Below, piece by piece: positions 53,281-62,680 of a stretch of DNA of 64,000 nt (position 1 is the stretch's first letter; every line of letters begins with the position of its first letter). The translations under genes and the position numbers were made by a program. The notes beneath the pieces are model-generated. The model was not told the origin of the DNA. It did no database searches and worked only from the letters and a program-made list of their open reading frames with translations. Location of the stretch: the NCBI RefSeq assembly GCF_003113495.2, contig NZ_CP084506.1, positions 2,728,001 through 2,792,000 on the forward strand, in the 5' to 3' direction. Origin of the DNA: Edwardsiella tarda ATCC 15947 = NBRC 105688 (lineage in GTDB: Bacteria; Pseudomonadota; Gammaproteobacteria; Enterobacterales; Enterobacteriaceae).

Positions 53281-53351
53281 CGGGCGAAGCGGCGCTGCCG
53301 ATGGGTAAGCGCCGCCGATTCTGCCCGCCATGTCGCCGCGATGCGGCGTCA

Positions 53352-53804
53352 TCACGCCACCAACCGACGAGCCCATTCGCTCACCCACGGTGAGGTCACA
53401 GCTTCCGGTTCCGGCGTACTCTGCGCATCGACTTCCAGCACCTCACCGAGGCGCGTCGCGCCCTGCTCCTGCAACAGGCTATCGACCCGATGCCCGGCGC
53501 CACAGAAGTGGGTAAATCCACGATCGCCTAAGGCGATCACCCCATAACGCAACGCACGCTGCTCGCCGAGGCTATCGCGCAGCGCACTGAACAACGGCGC
53601 CAGCGTATCCGGCAGATCGCCCTGCCCAGTGGTCGAAGTCACCACCAGCACATGCTGGTCGGCATAATTCTGCCAATCGCTCAGCGTCCCCTCCTCAAAG
53701 AGGGCGACCGTATGGCCCAACTGCTGCAGAATGGCTTGCGCCTCTTCCGCCACCATCAAGGCGTTACCGTATACGGTGCCTACAAAAATACCCACTTGCG
53801 CCAT
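53352..53804 (-). CDS. yqcA: Flavodoxin YqcA
   Basis: 150-residue flavodoxin. FMN phosphate loop GTVYGNAL near 9-16, the 50s/60s loop STTGQGDLPD, and ALGDRGFTHFCGAGHRVD for the second isoalloxazine loop. MioC/YqcA-type small flavodoxin; in E. coli shown to be a true FMN protein, redox partners not settled. Lies 15 bp after truC and is probably its operon partner. Confidence 0.94.
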   Translation of the reverse strand: MAQVGIFVGTVYGNALMVAEEAQAILQQLGHTVALFEEGTLSDWQNYADQHVLVVTSTTGQGDLPDTLAPLFSALRDSLGEQRALRYGVIALGDRGFTHFCGAGHRVDSLLQEQGATRLGEVLEVDAQSTPEPEAVTSPWVSEWARRLVA

Positions 53805-53819
53805 CGCCTACTCCTTATT

Positions 53820-54614
53820 TCAGGCCTCTTGGTCGGTGTCTGTCTCGGCTCTATCCTGAGGGCAATCGGGCGTAAACTCAACCCGATCAAGTTCAGGGAG
53901 ATAGTCCTGCCAGCCCAATCCAGCCATTAGCGTCTGCCAGCGCCCATCCAGCCCAGCCCGCAGACACAGCGCCTCGCCCGTTACCGGATGCGTCAGTTGC
54001 AACTCACTGGCGTGTAGCATTAAACCGGCTGTACCGAAGTGGGCGGCTACGCCACGGTTCTGGCGCAAATCGCCGTGGGCAGTATCGCCGATGATCGGAT
54101 GACGCAGATGCGCCATATGGCGACGGAGTTGATGCTTGCGCCCAGTCTGGGGGGTCAACTCCATCAGGCTAAAGCGGGCGGTCGGATAACGCCCAATCGC
54201 CAAGGGCACCTCCGCCGTCGCTACGCCACGATAGTGGGTTTGCGCAGGCTGCGGGCCACGCTCGGCGGAGCGGAAACGGTCGGCGATCTTATCCAACTCG
54301 GGCGTTAGAGGGTAATCGAGTAACGCCTCACCTTGCAGATAACCGCGTACCACCGCGTGATAGACCTTATGGATCTGGTGCTGCTCGAACTGTTGCGCCA
54401 AGGCGCGAGCCACCTCGCTCGATAGCCCCATCAGCAACACGCCAGAGGTCGGACGATCCAGACGATGCACGGTATACACATGGCGCCCGAGTTGATCGCG
54501 CACCGTCTGCATCACCACCACCTTTTCCTTGCGATCCAGCCAACTGCGATGCACTAACCACCCGGCAGGCTTGTTGATCGCCACCAGATGCTCATCCTGA
54601 TAAATAATTTCCAT
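53820..54614 (-). CDS. truC: tRNA pseudouridine(65) synthase TruC
   Basis: RluA-family pseudouridine synthase acting on U65 of tRNA-Ile and tRNA-Asp. 264 residues from ATG 54614 (MEIIYQDEHLVAINKPAGWLVH). Catalytic Asp53 in VHRLDRPTSG; later QTGRKHQLRRHMAHLRHPIIGD. An in-frame TTG five codons earlier has no better support. Order yqcC-truC-yqcA matches E. coli. Confidence 0.95.
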   Translation of the reverse strand: MEIIYQDEHLVAINKPAGWLVHRSWLDRKEKVVVMQTVRDQLGRHVYTVHRLDRPTSGVLLMGLSSEVARALAQQFEQHQIHKVYHAVVRGYLQGEALLDYPLTPELDKIADRFRSAERGPQPAQTHYRGVATAEVPLAIGRYPTARFSLMELTPQTGRKHQLRRHMAHLRHPIIGDTAHGDLRQNRGVAAHFGTAGLMLHASELQLTHPVTGEALCLRAGLDGRWQTLMAGLGWQDYLPELDRVEFTPDCPQDRAETDTDQEA

Positions 54615-54754
54615 CCCGCTACCCGACAAAAAGAAAAAACGCGCACCTTAGCGCATAATCCGCCGATACCACAATCGGCACCCCGCACACGACAGCGACA
54701 ACGTGCGACGCACACCCGAGCCATAGGCAATCGCGCATGTACGCCCTCGGCCGC

Positions 54755-55084
54755 TTACGACGACTCACCGCCCAGGTGGGCATCCAGGCGTTGCAACGCC
54801 TCTAACAACGGTGCGATACGCACCAGATCGTGCTGATAGGCCATTTCAAGGTAAGGTGCGATCGCCATACGGCGTGGTAGCGGCGCGCGATTACGTACCA
54901 GTGCCTGCATGCGCGGCAAAAAGATCCATTGCAGCCATTCACTCGCCTCGAGGGTATCGACGCAAAACGGCTCTTGGCTGGCGAGCGCCTCGGCACTCGG
55001 TGCCTGCGCCTGCCACAAGGCGAGCGCACGCAACTGACTTTCGATCTGGTGTAGGTGGGTGTGTACGATGGCGTAATCACTCAT
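54755..55084 (-). CDS. yqcC: Conserved protein YqcC
   Basis: 109 residues from ATG 55084, preceded by GAGAGTCC; the frame upstream to 55132 is not conserved. Family features: EPFCVDTLEASEWLQWIFLPRMQAL in the middle and IAPYLEMAY. DUF446, all-helical, function unknown. In E. coli a yqcC-truC-yqcA run follows the csrB gene, as here. Confidence 0.9.
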   Translation of the reverse strand: MSDYAIVHTHLHQIESQLRALALWQAQAPSAEALASQEPFCVDTLEASEWLQWIFLPRMQALVRNRAPLPRRMAIAPYLEMAYQHDLVRIAPLLEALQRLDAHLGGESS

Positions 55085-55203
55085 CACGGACTCTCTCAAC
55101 AAGCGGGGAAGAAAAGGCGCGCAGCATACCACCGACGACGCGGCGCCGAAATGGCCGCGCGGAGAACGGACAACAATAAGCGAAGAATAGGCGACAATAA
55201 GAC

Positions 55204-55240
55204 AATAAAGAGAGGGGGGTACCGCTCAGCGATACCCCCC
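55204..55240 (-). terminator. Intrinsic terminator of csrB
   Basis: Minus strand GGGGGGTATCG-CTGAG-CGGTACCCCCC followed by TCTCTTTATT: an 11-bp stem with one G-T type mismatch and a U-rich tail. Confidence 0.88.
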
Positions 55241-55560
55241 GATTCGTTTTATAGCAGTCCCGCTACACAACGTGCTCCCTGCTCATCCTTGAAAACTTTT
55301 CCTAACGGCGTTCCTTTACCGGACACTCCTTTGCCTGCGTCCCTTCGCCACCCTGGCGAGATCCTTCAGTCATCCTGACACATCGGTCATCCGAACCGAC
55401 TCTCACTCTCCTTCCTGGAGGTGTCCCTTATTTCATCCTGAAATATCCTGACCGGCATCCTGCGGTACATCCGTTATCGCCCATCCTGGGCGGGCCCTCG
55501 CCTCATCCTGAGACAACATCATCCTAATGTGTCCTGACATCCTGGCGACTTCCCTTTCGA
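55204..55560 (-). ncRNA. csrB: CsrB carbon-storage regulator RNA
   Basis: The syd-yqcC gap is the csrB locus of E. coli. On the minus strand I count about 23 GGA motifs in roughly 350 nt, many as CAGGATG in predicted loop positions, the hallmark of RNAs that sequester CsrA. A stretch near the 3' end, TCAAGGATGAGCAGGGAGCA, matches E. coli CsrB. The 3' end is the terminator at 55204-55240; the 5' end (about 55560, before AAAGGGAAGTCG) is an estimate. No protein is encoded here. Confidence 0.92.
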
Positions 55561-55696
55561 TGGGATTACTTTCGCCGATTTCAGCATGTTTCGCAATGGG
55601 GATATTGTCTTACATATGTGGTACTTAGATAATATATAAACATTAATCTCATGATAACTATCGACTTTACCCGCAGGCTTTGGAAAACAATCGGAA

Positions 55697-55735
55697 AATA
55701 AAACGAGATCTCTTACAGTGCGTGTAAGAGATCTC
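55697..55735 (-). terminator. Intrinsic terminator of syd
   Basis: Minus strand GAGATCTCTTACA (55735-55723), loop CGCAC, TGTAAGAGATCTC (55717-55705), then GTTTTATTTT. A perfect 13-bp stem with a T run, starting about 18 bp after the syd stop. It overlaps the UvrY site. Confidence 0.88.
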
Positions 55736-55740
55736 TCACA
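55723..55740 (-). promoter_or_regulatory. UvrY (BarA-UvrY) upstream activating site for csrB
   Basis: Minus strand TGTGAGAGATCTCTTACA, an 18-bp near-palindrome identical to the UvrY-binding sequence I recall upstream of E. coli csrB and related to the GacA box TGTAAG-N6-CTTACA. It lies about 165-180 bp upstream of the inferred csrB start, the distance seen in E. coli. Confidence 0.85.
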
Positions 55741-55753
55741 CGCGGATAAGGCG

Positions 55754-56308
55754 TTACCCTACCTCTTGCGCCAACGGTTGCAATCCCGCCAGGAACTCAG
55801 CCAACGTCGGCGCCAATACCCGCCGCTGCGGACTACCAAACTGTTCCAACAACACATTACCGCTCAGATTACACAACGTCACGAGACTCAGCTCATCCGC
55901 CGTGCTGGCTAAAAACAGGGTCGGTGACAGCTTCAGGCGCCGCTGGGTAACCAGATGACCGATCTGATTCTCCTGTAAACGCTGCAGATCGTCCGCGCTC
56001 CACACCTGCACCAGATCCATCTCGACCTCCTGCCAACACGCGCGCATATCGCCGGCGTACTGGGTGGTGAAGAATGGGGCCAGATCGGGGTGCAGGCAGA
56101 TATCTAACGCTCGACCAATCCCCGCCAGCTCATCTTGGCTCCCCGGTTCGGGGCGCCAGAATACACAGGCATCGCGGCTATACACCACACAGGGCGATGG
56201 GATGCCGTACAGTGCATGACTGCTCGGCCAATCGCCGTGCTGCTGGCGCCATAACGCCAGGTAACGCTGGGTAAAGTCGCCCAGAGCGGCGGAAACCTGA
56301 TGCTCCAT
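55754..56308 (-). CDS. syd: SecY-interacting protein Syd
   Basis: Soluble protein that binds SecY at the cytoplasmic membrane face. 184 residues from ATG 56308 (MEHQVSAALGDFTQRYLALW). Conserved blocks: LYGIPSPCVV, FFTTQYAGDMRACW, ENQIGHLVTQRRLKL and CNLSGNVLLEQFG. The frame upstream to 56374 is unsupported. Divergent from queF. Confidence 0.94.
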   Translation of the reverse strand: MEHQVSAALGDFTQRYLALWRQQHGDWPSSHALYGIPSPCVVYSRDACVFWRPEPGSQDELAGIGRALDICLHPDLAPFFTTQYAGDMRACWQEVEMDLVQVWSADDLQRLQENQIGHLVTQRRLKLSPTLFLASTADELSLVTLCNLSGNVLLEQFGSPQRRVLAPTLAEFLAGLQPLAQEVG

Positions 56309-56426
56309 ATGTTCTCTCTCTCGGTGATGGTAAACTGTGATCCGCGATGGCCGGCCTCGCTGCCGGTCGCCCATTGTACCCTGCTGTCGCCCTGTGCACA
56401 GCCGCTTTCATCGACAGGTTAACCGT

Positions 56427-57272
56427 ATGTCATACCAAGAGAACCCGGCATTGTCCGCCCTCACCCTGGGCAAAGCCACCGAATACCGCGACCAGTACGA
56501 CGCCACGCTGTTGCAGGCCGTCCCTCGCAGCATGAACCGTGAACCGCTTGGCTTGTATCCCGACGCCCTGCCGTTCCACGGTGCCGATATCTGGACCCTG
56601 TACGAACTCTCTTGGCTGAATGCCAACGGCTTGCCGCAGGTCGCCCTGGCGGAGGTCGAATTGGATGCCTACAGCGCCAATTTGATCGAGTCGAAGAGCT
56701 TTAAACTGTATCTCAACAGCTTCAATCAGACCCGTTTCGCCGACTGGCAGAGCGTACAACGCACCCTGCAGCATGACCTGGCTCACTGCGCACAGGGCGG
56801 CGTACAAGTCACCCTACAACGTCTGGACCAGGTCGAAGGCCAGCCGATTGCCGGCCTGCCGGGCGTCTGCATTGATGATCAGCCGATCACCATCGACCAC
56901 TACTGCTTCGATGCCTCGCTGCTGGCCAATGCCGCCGATCCCGCTCGTCAGGTCGACGAGACGCTGGTCAGCCACCTGCTAAAATCCAACTGTCTGATCA
57001 CCCATCAGCCGGACTGGGGTTCACTGATGATCCGCTACCGCGGCGGCGCCATCGATCGCGAGGCCTTGCTGCGTTATCTGGTCTCCTTCCGCCACCACAA
57101 CGAGTTTCACGAGCAGTGCGTCGAGCGGATTTTTAACGATATTCAACGCTTCTGCCAGCCACAAGCGCTGACCGTCTACGCTCGCTATACCCGACGGGGT
57201 GGGCTAGATATTAATCCGTGGCGCAGCAACGTCCCCTTCCAGCCGCCACGCGGACGTTTGGCTCGGCAATAA
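56427..57272 (+). CDS. queF: NADPH-dependent 7-cyano-7-deazaguanine reductase QueF
   Basis: Reduces preQ0 to preQ1 in queuosine synthesis. 281 residues from ATG 56427, the long two-domain (unimodular tandem T-fold) type. Catalytic Cys189 in [13 protein letters not shown] with Asp196; the NADPH motif of the family [16 protein letters not shown] lies in the N-terminal half and the substrate Glu in [13 protein letters not shown]. The frame open to 56337 is not conserved. No preQ1 riboswitch is visible in the 118-bp syd-queF gap. Confidence 0.96.
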   Translation: MSYQENPALSALTLGKATEYRDQYDATLLQAVPRSMNREPLGLYPDALPFHGADIWTLYELSWLNANGLPQVALAEVELDAYSANLIESKSFKLYLNSFNQTRFADWQSVQRTLQHDLAHCAQGGVQVTLQRLDQVEGQPIAGLPGVCIDDQPITIDHYCFDASLLANAADPARQVDETLVSHLLKSNCLITHQPDWGSLMIRYRGGAIDREALLRYLVSFRHHNEFHEQCVERIFNDIQRFCQPQALTVYARYTRRGGLDINPWRSNVPFQPPRGRLARQ

Positions 57273-57452
57273 ATAATTGCGGAGAGCCTTTGATTCTGCG
57301 TGTCTTTTTTCCCGCTAGCATTGGTAAAACGGCGAAACGCGCGGTAAGGTAAAAAAATCGGCGGCACGCTCGGCCTCACGCCGTCCAGCGCTGAGGATTG
57401 GGCCGCGTCTAGCGGCACGGTAACCGCATCGTTTCGATGCCTAGGAGAGACT

Positions 57453-58817
57453 TTGATTACACACATCAGCCCGTTGGGATCGATGGATCTGCTATCGCAG
57501 ATGGAAGTGGATATGCTGAAGCGTACCGCCAGCAGCGATCTGTACCGTCTATTTCGTAACTGCTCCCTTGCCGTGCTTAACTCCGGCGCCAAGACCGATA
57601 ACAGCAACGAGCTGCTGTCTCGCTTTGAATCCTTTGATATCAACGTGCTGCGCCGTGAACGTGGCGTCAAATTAGAGCTGGTCAATCCACCGGAAGAGGC
57701 CTTCGTCGATGGGCGCCTCATCCGCGCCTTGCAGGCTAACTTATTTGCGGTGTTGCGCGACATCCTGTTCGTCAACGGTCAGCTGATGAACGTCCAGCGC
57801 ACCCAGCACGTGGATCTGGAAAATCCGACCATCATCACCAACCTGGTGTTCTCGATACTGCGCAACGCCCGGGCTTTGCATGTCGGCGATGAGCCTAACA
57901 TGATCGTCTGCTGGGGCGGCCACGCCATCAGTGAGATCGAGTACCAGTATGGCCGCCAGGTCGGTAACCAACTGGGGCTACGCGAACTGAACGTCTGCAC
58001 CGGCTGCGGACCCGGTGCCATGGAGGCGCCGATGAAGGGGGCCGCCGTCGGCCACGCACAACAGCGTTACCATGAGGGACGCTTCATCGGTATGACCGAG
58101 CCGTCGATCATCGCCGCCGAACCCCCCAACCCGCTGGTGAATGAGCTGATCATCATGCCGGACATCGAGAAACGTCTGGAGGCCTTCGTCCGCTTCGGCC
58201 ACGGCATCATCATCTTCCCCGGCGGGGTGGGAACGGCGGAGGAGTTGCTCTACCTGTTGGGGATCCTGATGGATCCGGAAAACCGCGATCAGGTCTTGCC
58301 GTTGATCCTGACCGGCCCGGAGGAGAGTGCCGACTACTTCCGAGTATTGGATGACTTCATCGTCAATACCTTGGGTGAAACCGCGCGCCGCCACTATCAA
58401 ATCATCATCGGCGATGCGGCTGAGGTGGCGCGGCGCATGAAGTTTGCCATGCCACGCGTGAAAGAGAACCGGCGTCAGAGTGGCGACTTCTACAGCTTCA
58501 ACTGGTCGCTGAAGATCAGCGCCGACCTGCAGATGCCCTTCATGCCGACCCACGAGAACATGGCGAATCTAAACCTGCATCCCAACCAGTCACCGGAGCA
58601 GTTGGCCGCCGCGCTACGCCGCGCCTTCTCCGGCATCGTCGCCGGTAACGTCAAAGAGGGCGGTATCCGTGCCATCGCCGAGCATGGGCCATTTAAGCTG
58701 CATGGCGATGCACAGATGATGCAGCACATGGATCGCCTGCTACAGGGCTTCGTCACCCAGCAGCGCATGAAACTCCCCGGCTCGGCCTATGTGCCCTGCT
58801 ATGAAATCGTGCGCTGA
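57453..58817 (+). CDS. ppnN: Nucleotide 5'-monophosphate nucleosidase PpnN (YgdH)
   Basis: Hydrolyses purine and pyrimidine nucleotide monophosphates to base and ribose 5-phosphate; in E. coli it binds (p)ppGpp. 454 residues, exact length. The LOG-family motif PGGVGTAEE lies near residue 255, and [22 protein letters not shown] near 190. The start is TTG at 57453 after TAGGAGAG, as in E. coli ([12 protein letters not shown]). The 180-bp gap upstream holds nothing I can name. In E. coli sdaCB follows; here xni is next. Confidence 0.96.
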   Translation: MITHISPLGSMDLLSQMEVDMLKRTASSDLYRLFRNCSLAVLNSGAKTDNSNELLSRFESFDINVLRRERGVKLELVNPPEEAFVDGRLIRALQANLFAVLRDILFVNGQLMNVQRTQHVDLENPTIITNLVFSILRNARALHVGDEPNMIVCWGGHAISEIEYQYGRQVGNQLGLRELNVCTGCGPGAMEAPMKGAAVGHAQQRYHEGRFIGMTEPSIIAAEPPNPLVNELIIMPDIEKRLEAFVRFGHGIIIFPGGVGTAEELLYLLGILMDPENRDQVLPLILTGPEESADYFRVLDDFIVNTLGETARRHYQIIIGDAAEVARRMKFAMPRVKENRRQSGDFYSFNWSLKISADLQMPFMPTHENMANLNLHPNQSPEQLAAALRRAFSGIVAGNVKEGGIRAIAEHGPFKLHGDAQMMQHMDRLLQGFVTQQRMKLPGSAYVPCYEIVR

Positions 58818-58871
58818 GTCAGCCCTCTCATCAGGGGCGGCACGCCGCCCCATCAATCCGGTTCTACGCCT

Positions 58872-59636
58872 ATGTCCATCCACCTGTTGATCGTCGACGC
58901 CCTCAATCTCATCCGCCGCATCCACGCGGTACAAGGCTCTCCTTGCCACGAGGCCTGCTGCGCGGCCTTACGCCAACTGCTGGGCCATACGACCCCCAGC
59001 CACGCCGTCGCCGTGTTTGATGACGATGATCGCGCCGACAGTTGGCGCCATCGGTTGTTGCCCACGTATAAGGCCGGACGCCAGGCGATGCCAGACTCGC
59101 TGGTCGCAGAGATGGATGCCTTACGCGCCGCCTTCGCCGCATTGGGCGTCGCCTGCTGGCAGAGTCCCGGTAATGAGGCGGATGATCTGGCCGCCACGCT
59201 GGCCGATAAGGTGGCGCGGAGCGGTCATCGTGTCACCATCGTCTCGACGGATAAGGGCTACTGCCAACTGCTCTCGCCGCAGATCCAAATCCGTGACTAC
59301 TTTCAAAAACGCTGGCTGGATCTGCCCTTCGTGCGTCAGGAGTTCGGCGTCGAACCTCAACAATTAACCGATTTCTGGGGACTGGCGGGGATCAGCAGCA
59401 GCAAGATCCCCGGCGTCGCGGGTATCGGCGCCAAGACTGCCGCCGCGCTGCTGGCCGAGTTCGGCTCGCTGGAGGCGATCTACCAGCACTTGCCACAGGT
59501 CGCGGAGCGCTGGCGTCACCGCCTGGAGGCGCAACGGGAAATGGCCGAGACCTGTCGCCGGGTCGCTACACTGCAAACCACGCTCAGCCTACACGGTAAT
59601 CTGCAACAGCTACGCCTCGGTACAACGGGGAGTTGA
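58872..59636 (+). CDS. xni: Flap endonuclease Xni (ExoIX)
   Basis: 254-residue FEN-family protein homologous to the 5'-nuclease of Pol I. N-terminal [15 protein letters not shown], the acidic cluster region [21 protein letters not shown], and the helix-three-turn-helix [21 protein letters not shown]. In E. coli ExoIX acts as a flap endonuclease with reduced metal binding. 54 bp after ppnN, probably co-transcribed. Confidence 0.95.
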   Translation: MSIHLLIVDALNLIRRIHAVQGSPCHEACCAALRQLLGHTTPSHAVAVFDDDDRADSWRHRLLPTYKAGRQAMPDSLVAEMDALRAAFAALGVACWQSPGNEADDLAATLADKVARSGHRVTIVSTDKGYCQLLSPQIQIRDYFQKRWLDLPFVRQEFGVEPQQLTDFWGLAGISSSKIPGVAGIGAKTAAALLAEFGSLEAIYQHLPQVAERWRHRLEAQREMAETCRRVATLQTTLSLHGNLQQLRLGTTGS

Positions 59637-59641
59637 GCGGA

Positions 59642-59669
59642 GAGGCCGTCACCCAACGGTGGCGGCCTC
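59642..59669. terminator. Hairpin between convergent xni and rlmM
   Basis: GAGGCCGTCACC-CAAC-GGTGGCGGCCTC, 12 bp with one G-T pair, between the two stops. No T run on either strand, so intrinsic termination is uncertain, but it is the only candidate for both genes. Confidence 0.5.
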
Positions 59670-59685
59670 GAGGAGAATGGTAGCG

Positions 59686-60804
59686 CTAGCGTTCGTTACG
59701 ACGGAATTCACGCTCATCGCGTCGCCCAGGGATCGCGCCCCAGATGCGCCGTACATGTACCGTCACCTCTTCACGATCGTGATACAGCTGTTTGGCGGCA
59801 ATCTGCGCGTTGATACCGCTCTCCTTCAGCGCTTGCGCCAGATTCGCCAGGTTATGGCTCACCTCTTCATAGCGCTTCTTCATCGGCAGCTTGAGGTTAA
59901 AGATTGCCTCACGGCACCACCCGTTAACCAACCAGCGCGCCATCAACGCCGACACCTTGGCCGGTTTCTCGACCATGTCGCACACCAGCCAGTCGTTATC
60001 CCCCTCTGGGGTGAAACGGAAACCGTCGGCGCGGTGATGAGTCACCTGGCCAGTCTCCATCAGGCTCGGCGCCATCGGGCCGTTATCGATGGCCTGTACC
60101 ATCATGCTGCGTCGCACCAACTGATAGGTCCAGCCCCCCGGACAGGCACCGAGATCGACGGCCCGCATACCACTCGCCAGACGCTCATCCCACTCATCGC
60201 GTGGAATAAAGATATGGAGCGCCTCCTCCAACTTGAGGGTGGAGCGGCTGGGCGCATCGGCCGGGAATTTCAGACGCGGAATACCCATATAGAACGGTGA
60301 GTTATTATTGCTGTAGGAGTAGCCGACATAGCAACAGCCTGGAGCGATAAATAACACATGCACCACCGGGCGATGAGGATTCTCCTGACGCAATAGGGTG
60401 CGCTGTTCACGCAACGCGGCACGCAGCGGCACGGTAAACTTACGGCAGAACTTCATCAGCTCCTTGCTTTCGTTGGTATCCGGCACCTCGACGCGGAGTT
60501 CACCGGCCCCCTCGACAACCCCCAGCAGCATGCCGCAGATCGGCGCGATGCGATCCTCCGGCGGCAGATCTTTGAGCAACTCGCCCACCACCAGCATCTG
60601 ACGGGCAAAGATCAGCTCGCGAAATGGCAAGCTACGCGCCAGCTTATCAGCCTCCTCGGGCTGATAGCATTCGAACAGCACATAGCCGCTGTTCTCCTTG
60701 ACCCGCGCGAAACCGTATACTTCCAAGGCCGCCGCCTTATCGGTGATCTCGGCGGCACACTCTTTTTCAAAGCCGGGACGGCAATACAAAGCAAGTCTAT
60801 TCAT
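59686..60804 (-). CDS. rlmM: 23S rRNA 2'-O-ribose C2498 methyltransferase RlmM
   Basis: 372 residues from ATG 60804 ([24 protein letters not shown]). N-terminal THUMP domain, then a Rossmann methyltransferase with SAM motif [14 protein letters not shown] near 220-232, [13 protein letters not shown] and the C-terminal [10 protein letters not shown] with catalytic Lys. The start overlaps ygdD by 8 bp, as in E. coli; the frame beyond 60804 is ygdD sequence. Confidence 0.96.
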   Translation of the reverse strand: MNRLALYCRPGFEKECAAEITDKAAALEVYGFARVKENSGYVLFECYQPEEADKLARSLPFRELIFARQMLVVGELLKDLPPEDRIAPICGMLLGVVEGAGELRVEVPDTNESKELMKFCRKFTVPLRAALREQRTLLRQENPHRPVVHVLFIAPGCCYVGYSYSNNNSPFYMGIPRLKFPADAPSRSTLKLEEALHIFIPRDEWDERLASGMRAVDLGACPGGWTYQLVRRSMMVQAIDNGPMAPSLMETGQVTHHRADGFRFTPEGDNDWLVCDMVEKPAKVSALMARWLVNGWCREAIFNLKLPMKKRYEEVSHNLANLAQALKESGINAQIAAKQLYHDREEVTVHVRRIWGAIPGRRDEREFRRNER

Positions 60805-61192
60805 GGCGTTCCGCCCTCTTTCCCATGCGCAACGCGCCAATCAACATCAATACCCAGCCGATCAGGAAGCAAGTGCCGCCGATCGGTGTGATATATACCC
60901 ATATCTTTAACTGCGACAGCGCTAGGCAATAGAGACTGCCGCTAAACAGCACGGTCCCCAATGCCAACAGCGCGCTGCTCCAATAGAACCACAGATTACT
61001 GCGACGCATCATCAACGCCGCCAACCCCAAGATCGCCAGCGTATGTACCGCCTGATACTGGAGACCGGTGTGTAACCAGGCCATCTCTTTGACGCCCAGC
61101 GTATTTCCCAACACATGGGCGCCAAATGCGCCCAATGCCACAAAGATAAAACCGCTGATCGCGGCGAACATGATCATGGAGCGACTACCCAT
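60797..61192 (-). CDS. ygdD: Inner-membrane protein YgdD (DUF423)
   Basis: 131 residues, four predicted helices (about 7-27, 43-63, 70-90, 98-120), typical of DUF423. N-terminal helix has the GAFGAHVLG motif. Function unknown. Overlaps rlmM by 8 bp and follows gcvA by 11 bp, so gcvA-ygdD-rlmM is likely one transcript. Confidence 0.93.
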   Translation of the reverse strand: MGSRSMIMFAAISGFIFVALGAFGAHVLGNTLGVKEMAWLHTGLQYQAVHTLAILGLAALMMRRSNLWFYWSSALLALGTVLFSGSLYCLALSQLKIWVYITPIGGTCFLIGWVLMLIGALRMGKRAERHE

Positions 61193-61203
61193 TACACAAC
61201 CCT

Positions 61204-62151
61204 TTACGCTTTCTCTTGGCGCACACCCGCGCCCTCGGATTCATAACGGAAGCGGAACTTCTCCTGCTCCCCGGCGGCTCTGGCCAATATCCACTGACGG
61301 AAGGCGGCTATTTTACCCAAATCCGCCTGTGCGTCCTGACAAACCAGATAAAAGGCATTCTTGCTGATCAGCACGTCGTTAAACGGGCAGACTAAACGTC
61401 CGGCCTCGATCTCCGTCTGCGCCATCACATTATTGACCAACGCAATCCCCTGGCCATGTACGGCGGCTTGAACCACCATGGCGCTATGGCTGAAGATCGG
61501 CCCCTGCTGTACGTTAATGTGTTGCAAGCCAAGCTGGCGCGTATAGGCCAACCAATCACGCCGAGAGGTATCGTGCAGCAGCGTATGATAAGCCAGATCG
61601 GTCGGATCCTTTAGCGGATGTTCCCCCAGCAGCAACTGCGGCGAACAGACCGGCATCAGATACTCGGCATATAACCGCTCGACCCGTAGCCCCGGCCAGT
61701 GTCCCCGGCCATAAAAAATCGCCACGTCGACATCGTCCGCCAGCTTCCCCTCCTCCCGATCGACCGCCTGAATGCGCACATCGATACCGGGATAGGCGCT
61801 GTTAAAACCGGACAAGCGAGGCACCAGCCACTGGATGGCAAAGCTGGGTGGCAGGCTGACCGTCAGCGCCCCCTTGGCACTCCGCGCCTGTAACTTACGC
61901 GTTGCCTCATTCAATGCCGAGAAGATCTCCTTAATATCCAAGTAATAGCTCTGTCCCTCCTCCGTCAATAGCAACGAGCGGTTGCGCCGGCGGAATAGTT
62001 TCAGCCCGAGGAAATCCTCCAAGGATTTGATCTGGTGGCTGACCGCGGCCTGCGTCACAAACAGCTCCTCGGCCGCCTTGGTAAAACTGAGGTGGCGTGC
62101 GGCGGCATCAAAGACGCGCAACGCATTCAGAGGCGGTAATCGTTTTGACAT
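61204..62151 (-). CDS. gcvA: Glycine cleavage system activator GcvA (LysR family)
   Basis: LysR-type regulator, 315 residues, that controls gcvTHP and activates gcvB. The helix-turn-helix lies at about 19-43 (LSFTKAAEELFVTQAAVSHQIKSLE); the effector domain follows. The C-terminal tail is slightly longer than in E. coli (305). Divergent from gcvB across a 125-bp AT-rich region, as in E. coli; autoregulation from this shared region is expected. Confidence 0.96.
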   Translation of the reverse strand: MSKRLPPLNALRVFDAAARHLSFTKAAEELFVTQAAVSHQIKSLEDFLGLKLFRRRNRSLLLTEEGQSYYLDIKEIFSALNEATRKLQARSAKGALTVSLPPSFAIQWLVPRLSGFNSAYPGIDVRIQAVDREEGKLADDVDVAIFYGRGHWPGLRVERLYAEYLMPVCSPQLLLGEHPLKDPTDLAYHTLLHDTSRRDWLAYTRQLGLQHINVQQGPIFSHSAMVVQAAVHGQGIALVNNVMAQTEIEAGRLVCPFNDVLISKNAFYLVCQDAQADLGKIAAFRQWILARAAGEQEKFRFRYESEGAGVRQEKA

Positions 62152-62240
62152 ATGGGATCGCTTATTATCAAATAGTTACTATTTACCAACCAATTTGCAA
62201 CATATTAGTTTTTTTTATCCGAGCCATTATAATTTGTCCG

Positions 62241-62269
62241 TTGAGGATAGACCAGCAAATACCTATAGT
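62241..62269 (+). promoter_or_regulatory. gcvB promoter
   Basis: TTGAGG, 17-bp spacer, TATAGT, placing the start at A62277. GcvA sites are expected in the AT-rich stretch 62152-62240, but I cannot pick individual T-N11-A boxes with confidence. Confidence 0.75.
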
Positions 62270-62276
62270 GGCGGCA

Positions 62277-62480
62277 ACTTCCCAAGCCGGAACGAAAAAG
62301 CAGGAATGAATCGTTTCAGGAATGCTTTTGGCTTTGTGGTTGTGATGTTGTGTTTGCAAGTTGTCTGACGCGTTATCAGACATGGCGGTGGCGTAAGCCC
62401 TGCCGTTTTTCACTTCCTGTACATTTACCCTGTCTGTCCATAGTGATTTAGTAGCACCGCCTATTGCGGTGCTTTTTTTT
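62277..62480 (+). ncRNA. gcvB: GcvB small regulatory RNA
   Basis: Hfq-dependent RNA that represses amino-acid and peptide transport mRNAs. The 5' end ACTTCCCAAGCCGGAACGAA matches E. coli GcvB closely. The GU-rich R1 seed is at 62336-62360 but is about 8 nt shorter than in E. coli, lacking one GTT-type repeat. A central hairpin and T run follow near 62380-62410. The R2/R3 region at 62411-62450 is nearly identical to E. coli. Terminates at GCACCGC-CTATT-GCGGTGC plus eight T (62454-62480). Confidence 0.95.
62454..62480 (+). terminator. Intrinsic terminator of gcvB
   Basis: GCACCGC and GCGGTGC around CTATT, followed by TTTTTTTT. Confidence 0.93.
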
Positions 62481-62680
62481 CCGCTATCGCTGGGACAAAA
62501 GCCCACAGAATCGCTTCATCATCGCCGCCCCTCGGTTTAAAATGCCGGCCATTGAGGCCCCGCGCGCTGCGCCACGCCGCAGAAGTGGCACCAAATGTGA
62601 GCCTGCTCTCGGATTAATCCTGTTAATCCTGGCAAGGCGATCCACCGCCCTTTCCGCGCCGAATTACTGAGATCCTGCCC

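Noticed and set aside
55255..55560. Dense repeated CATCCTG/CAGGATG motifs resembling a short tandem repeat or CRISPR-like array
   Set aside because: Spacing is irregular and repeats are only 5-7 nt; number, strand and location between syd and yqcC identify the CsrA-binding loops of CsrB.
62464..62670. 68-codon frame after gcvB as a possible ygdI
   Set aside because: No lipobox or similarity to YgdI, and it starts inside the gcvB terminator.
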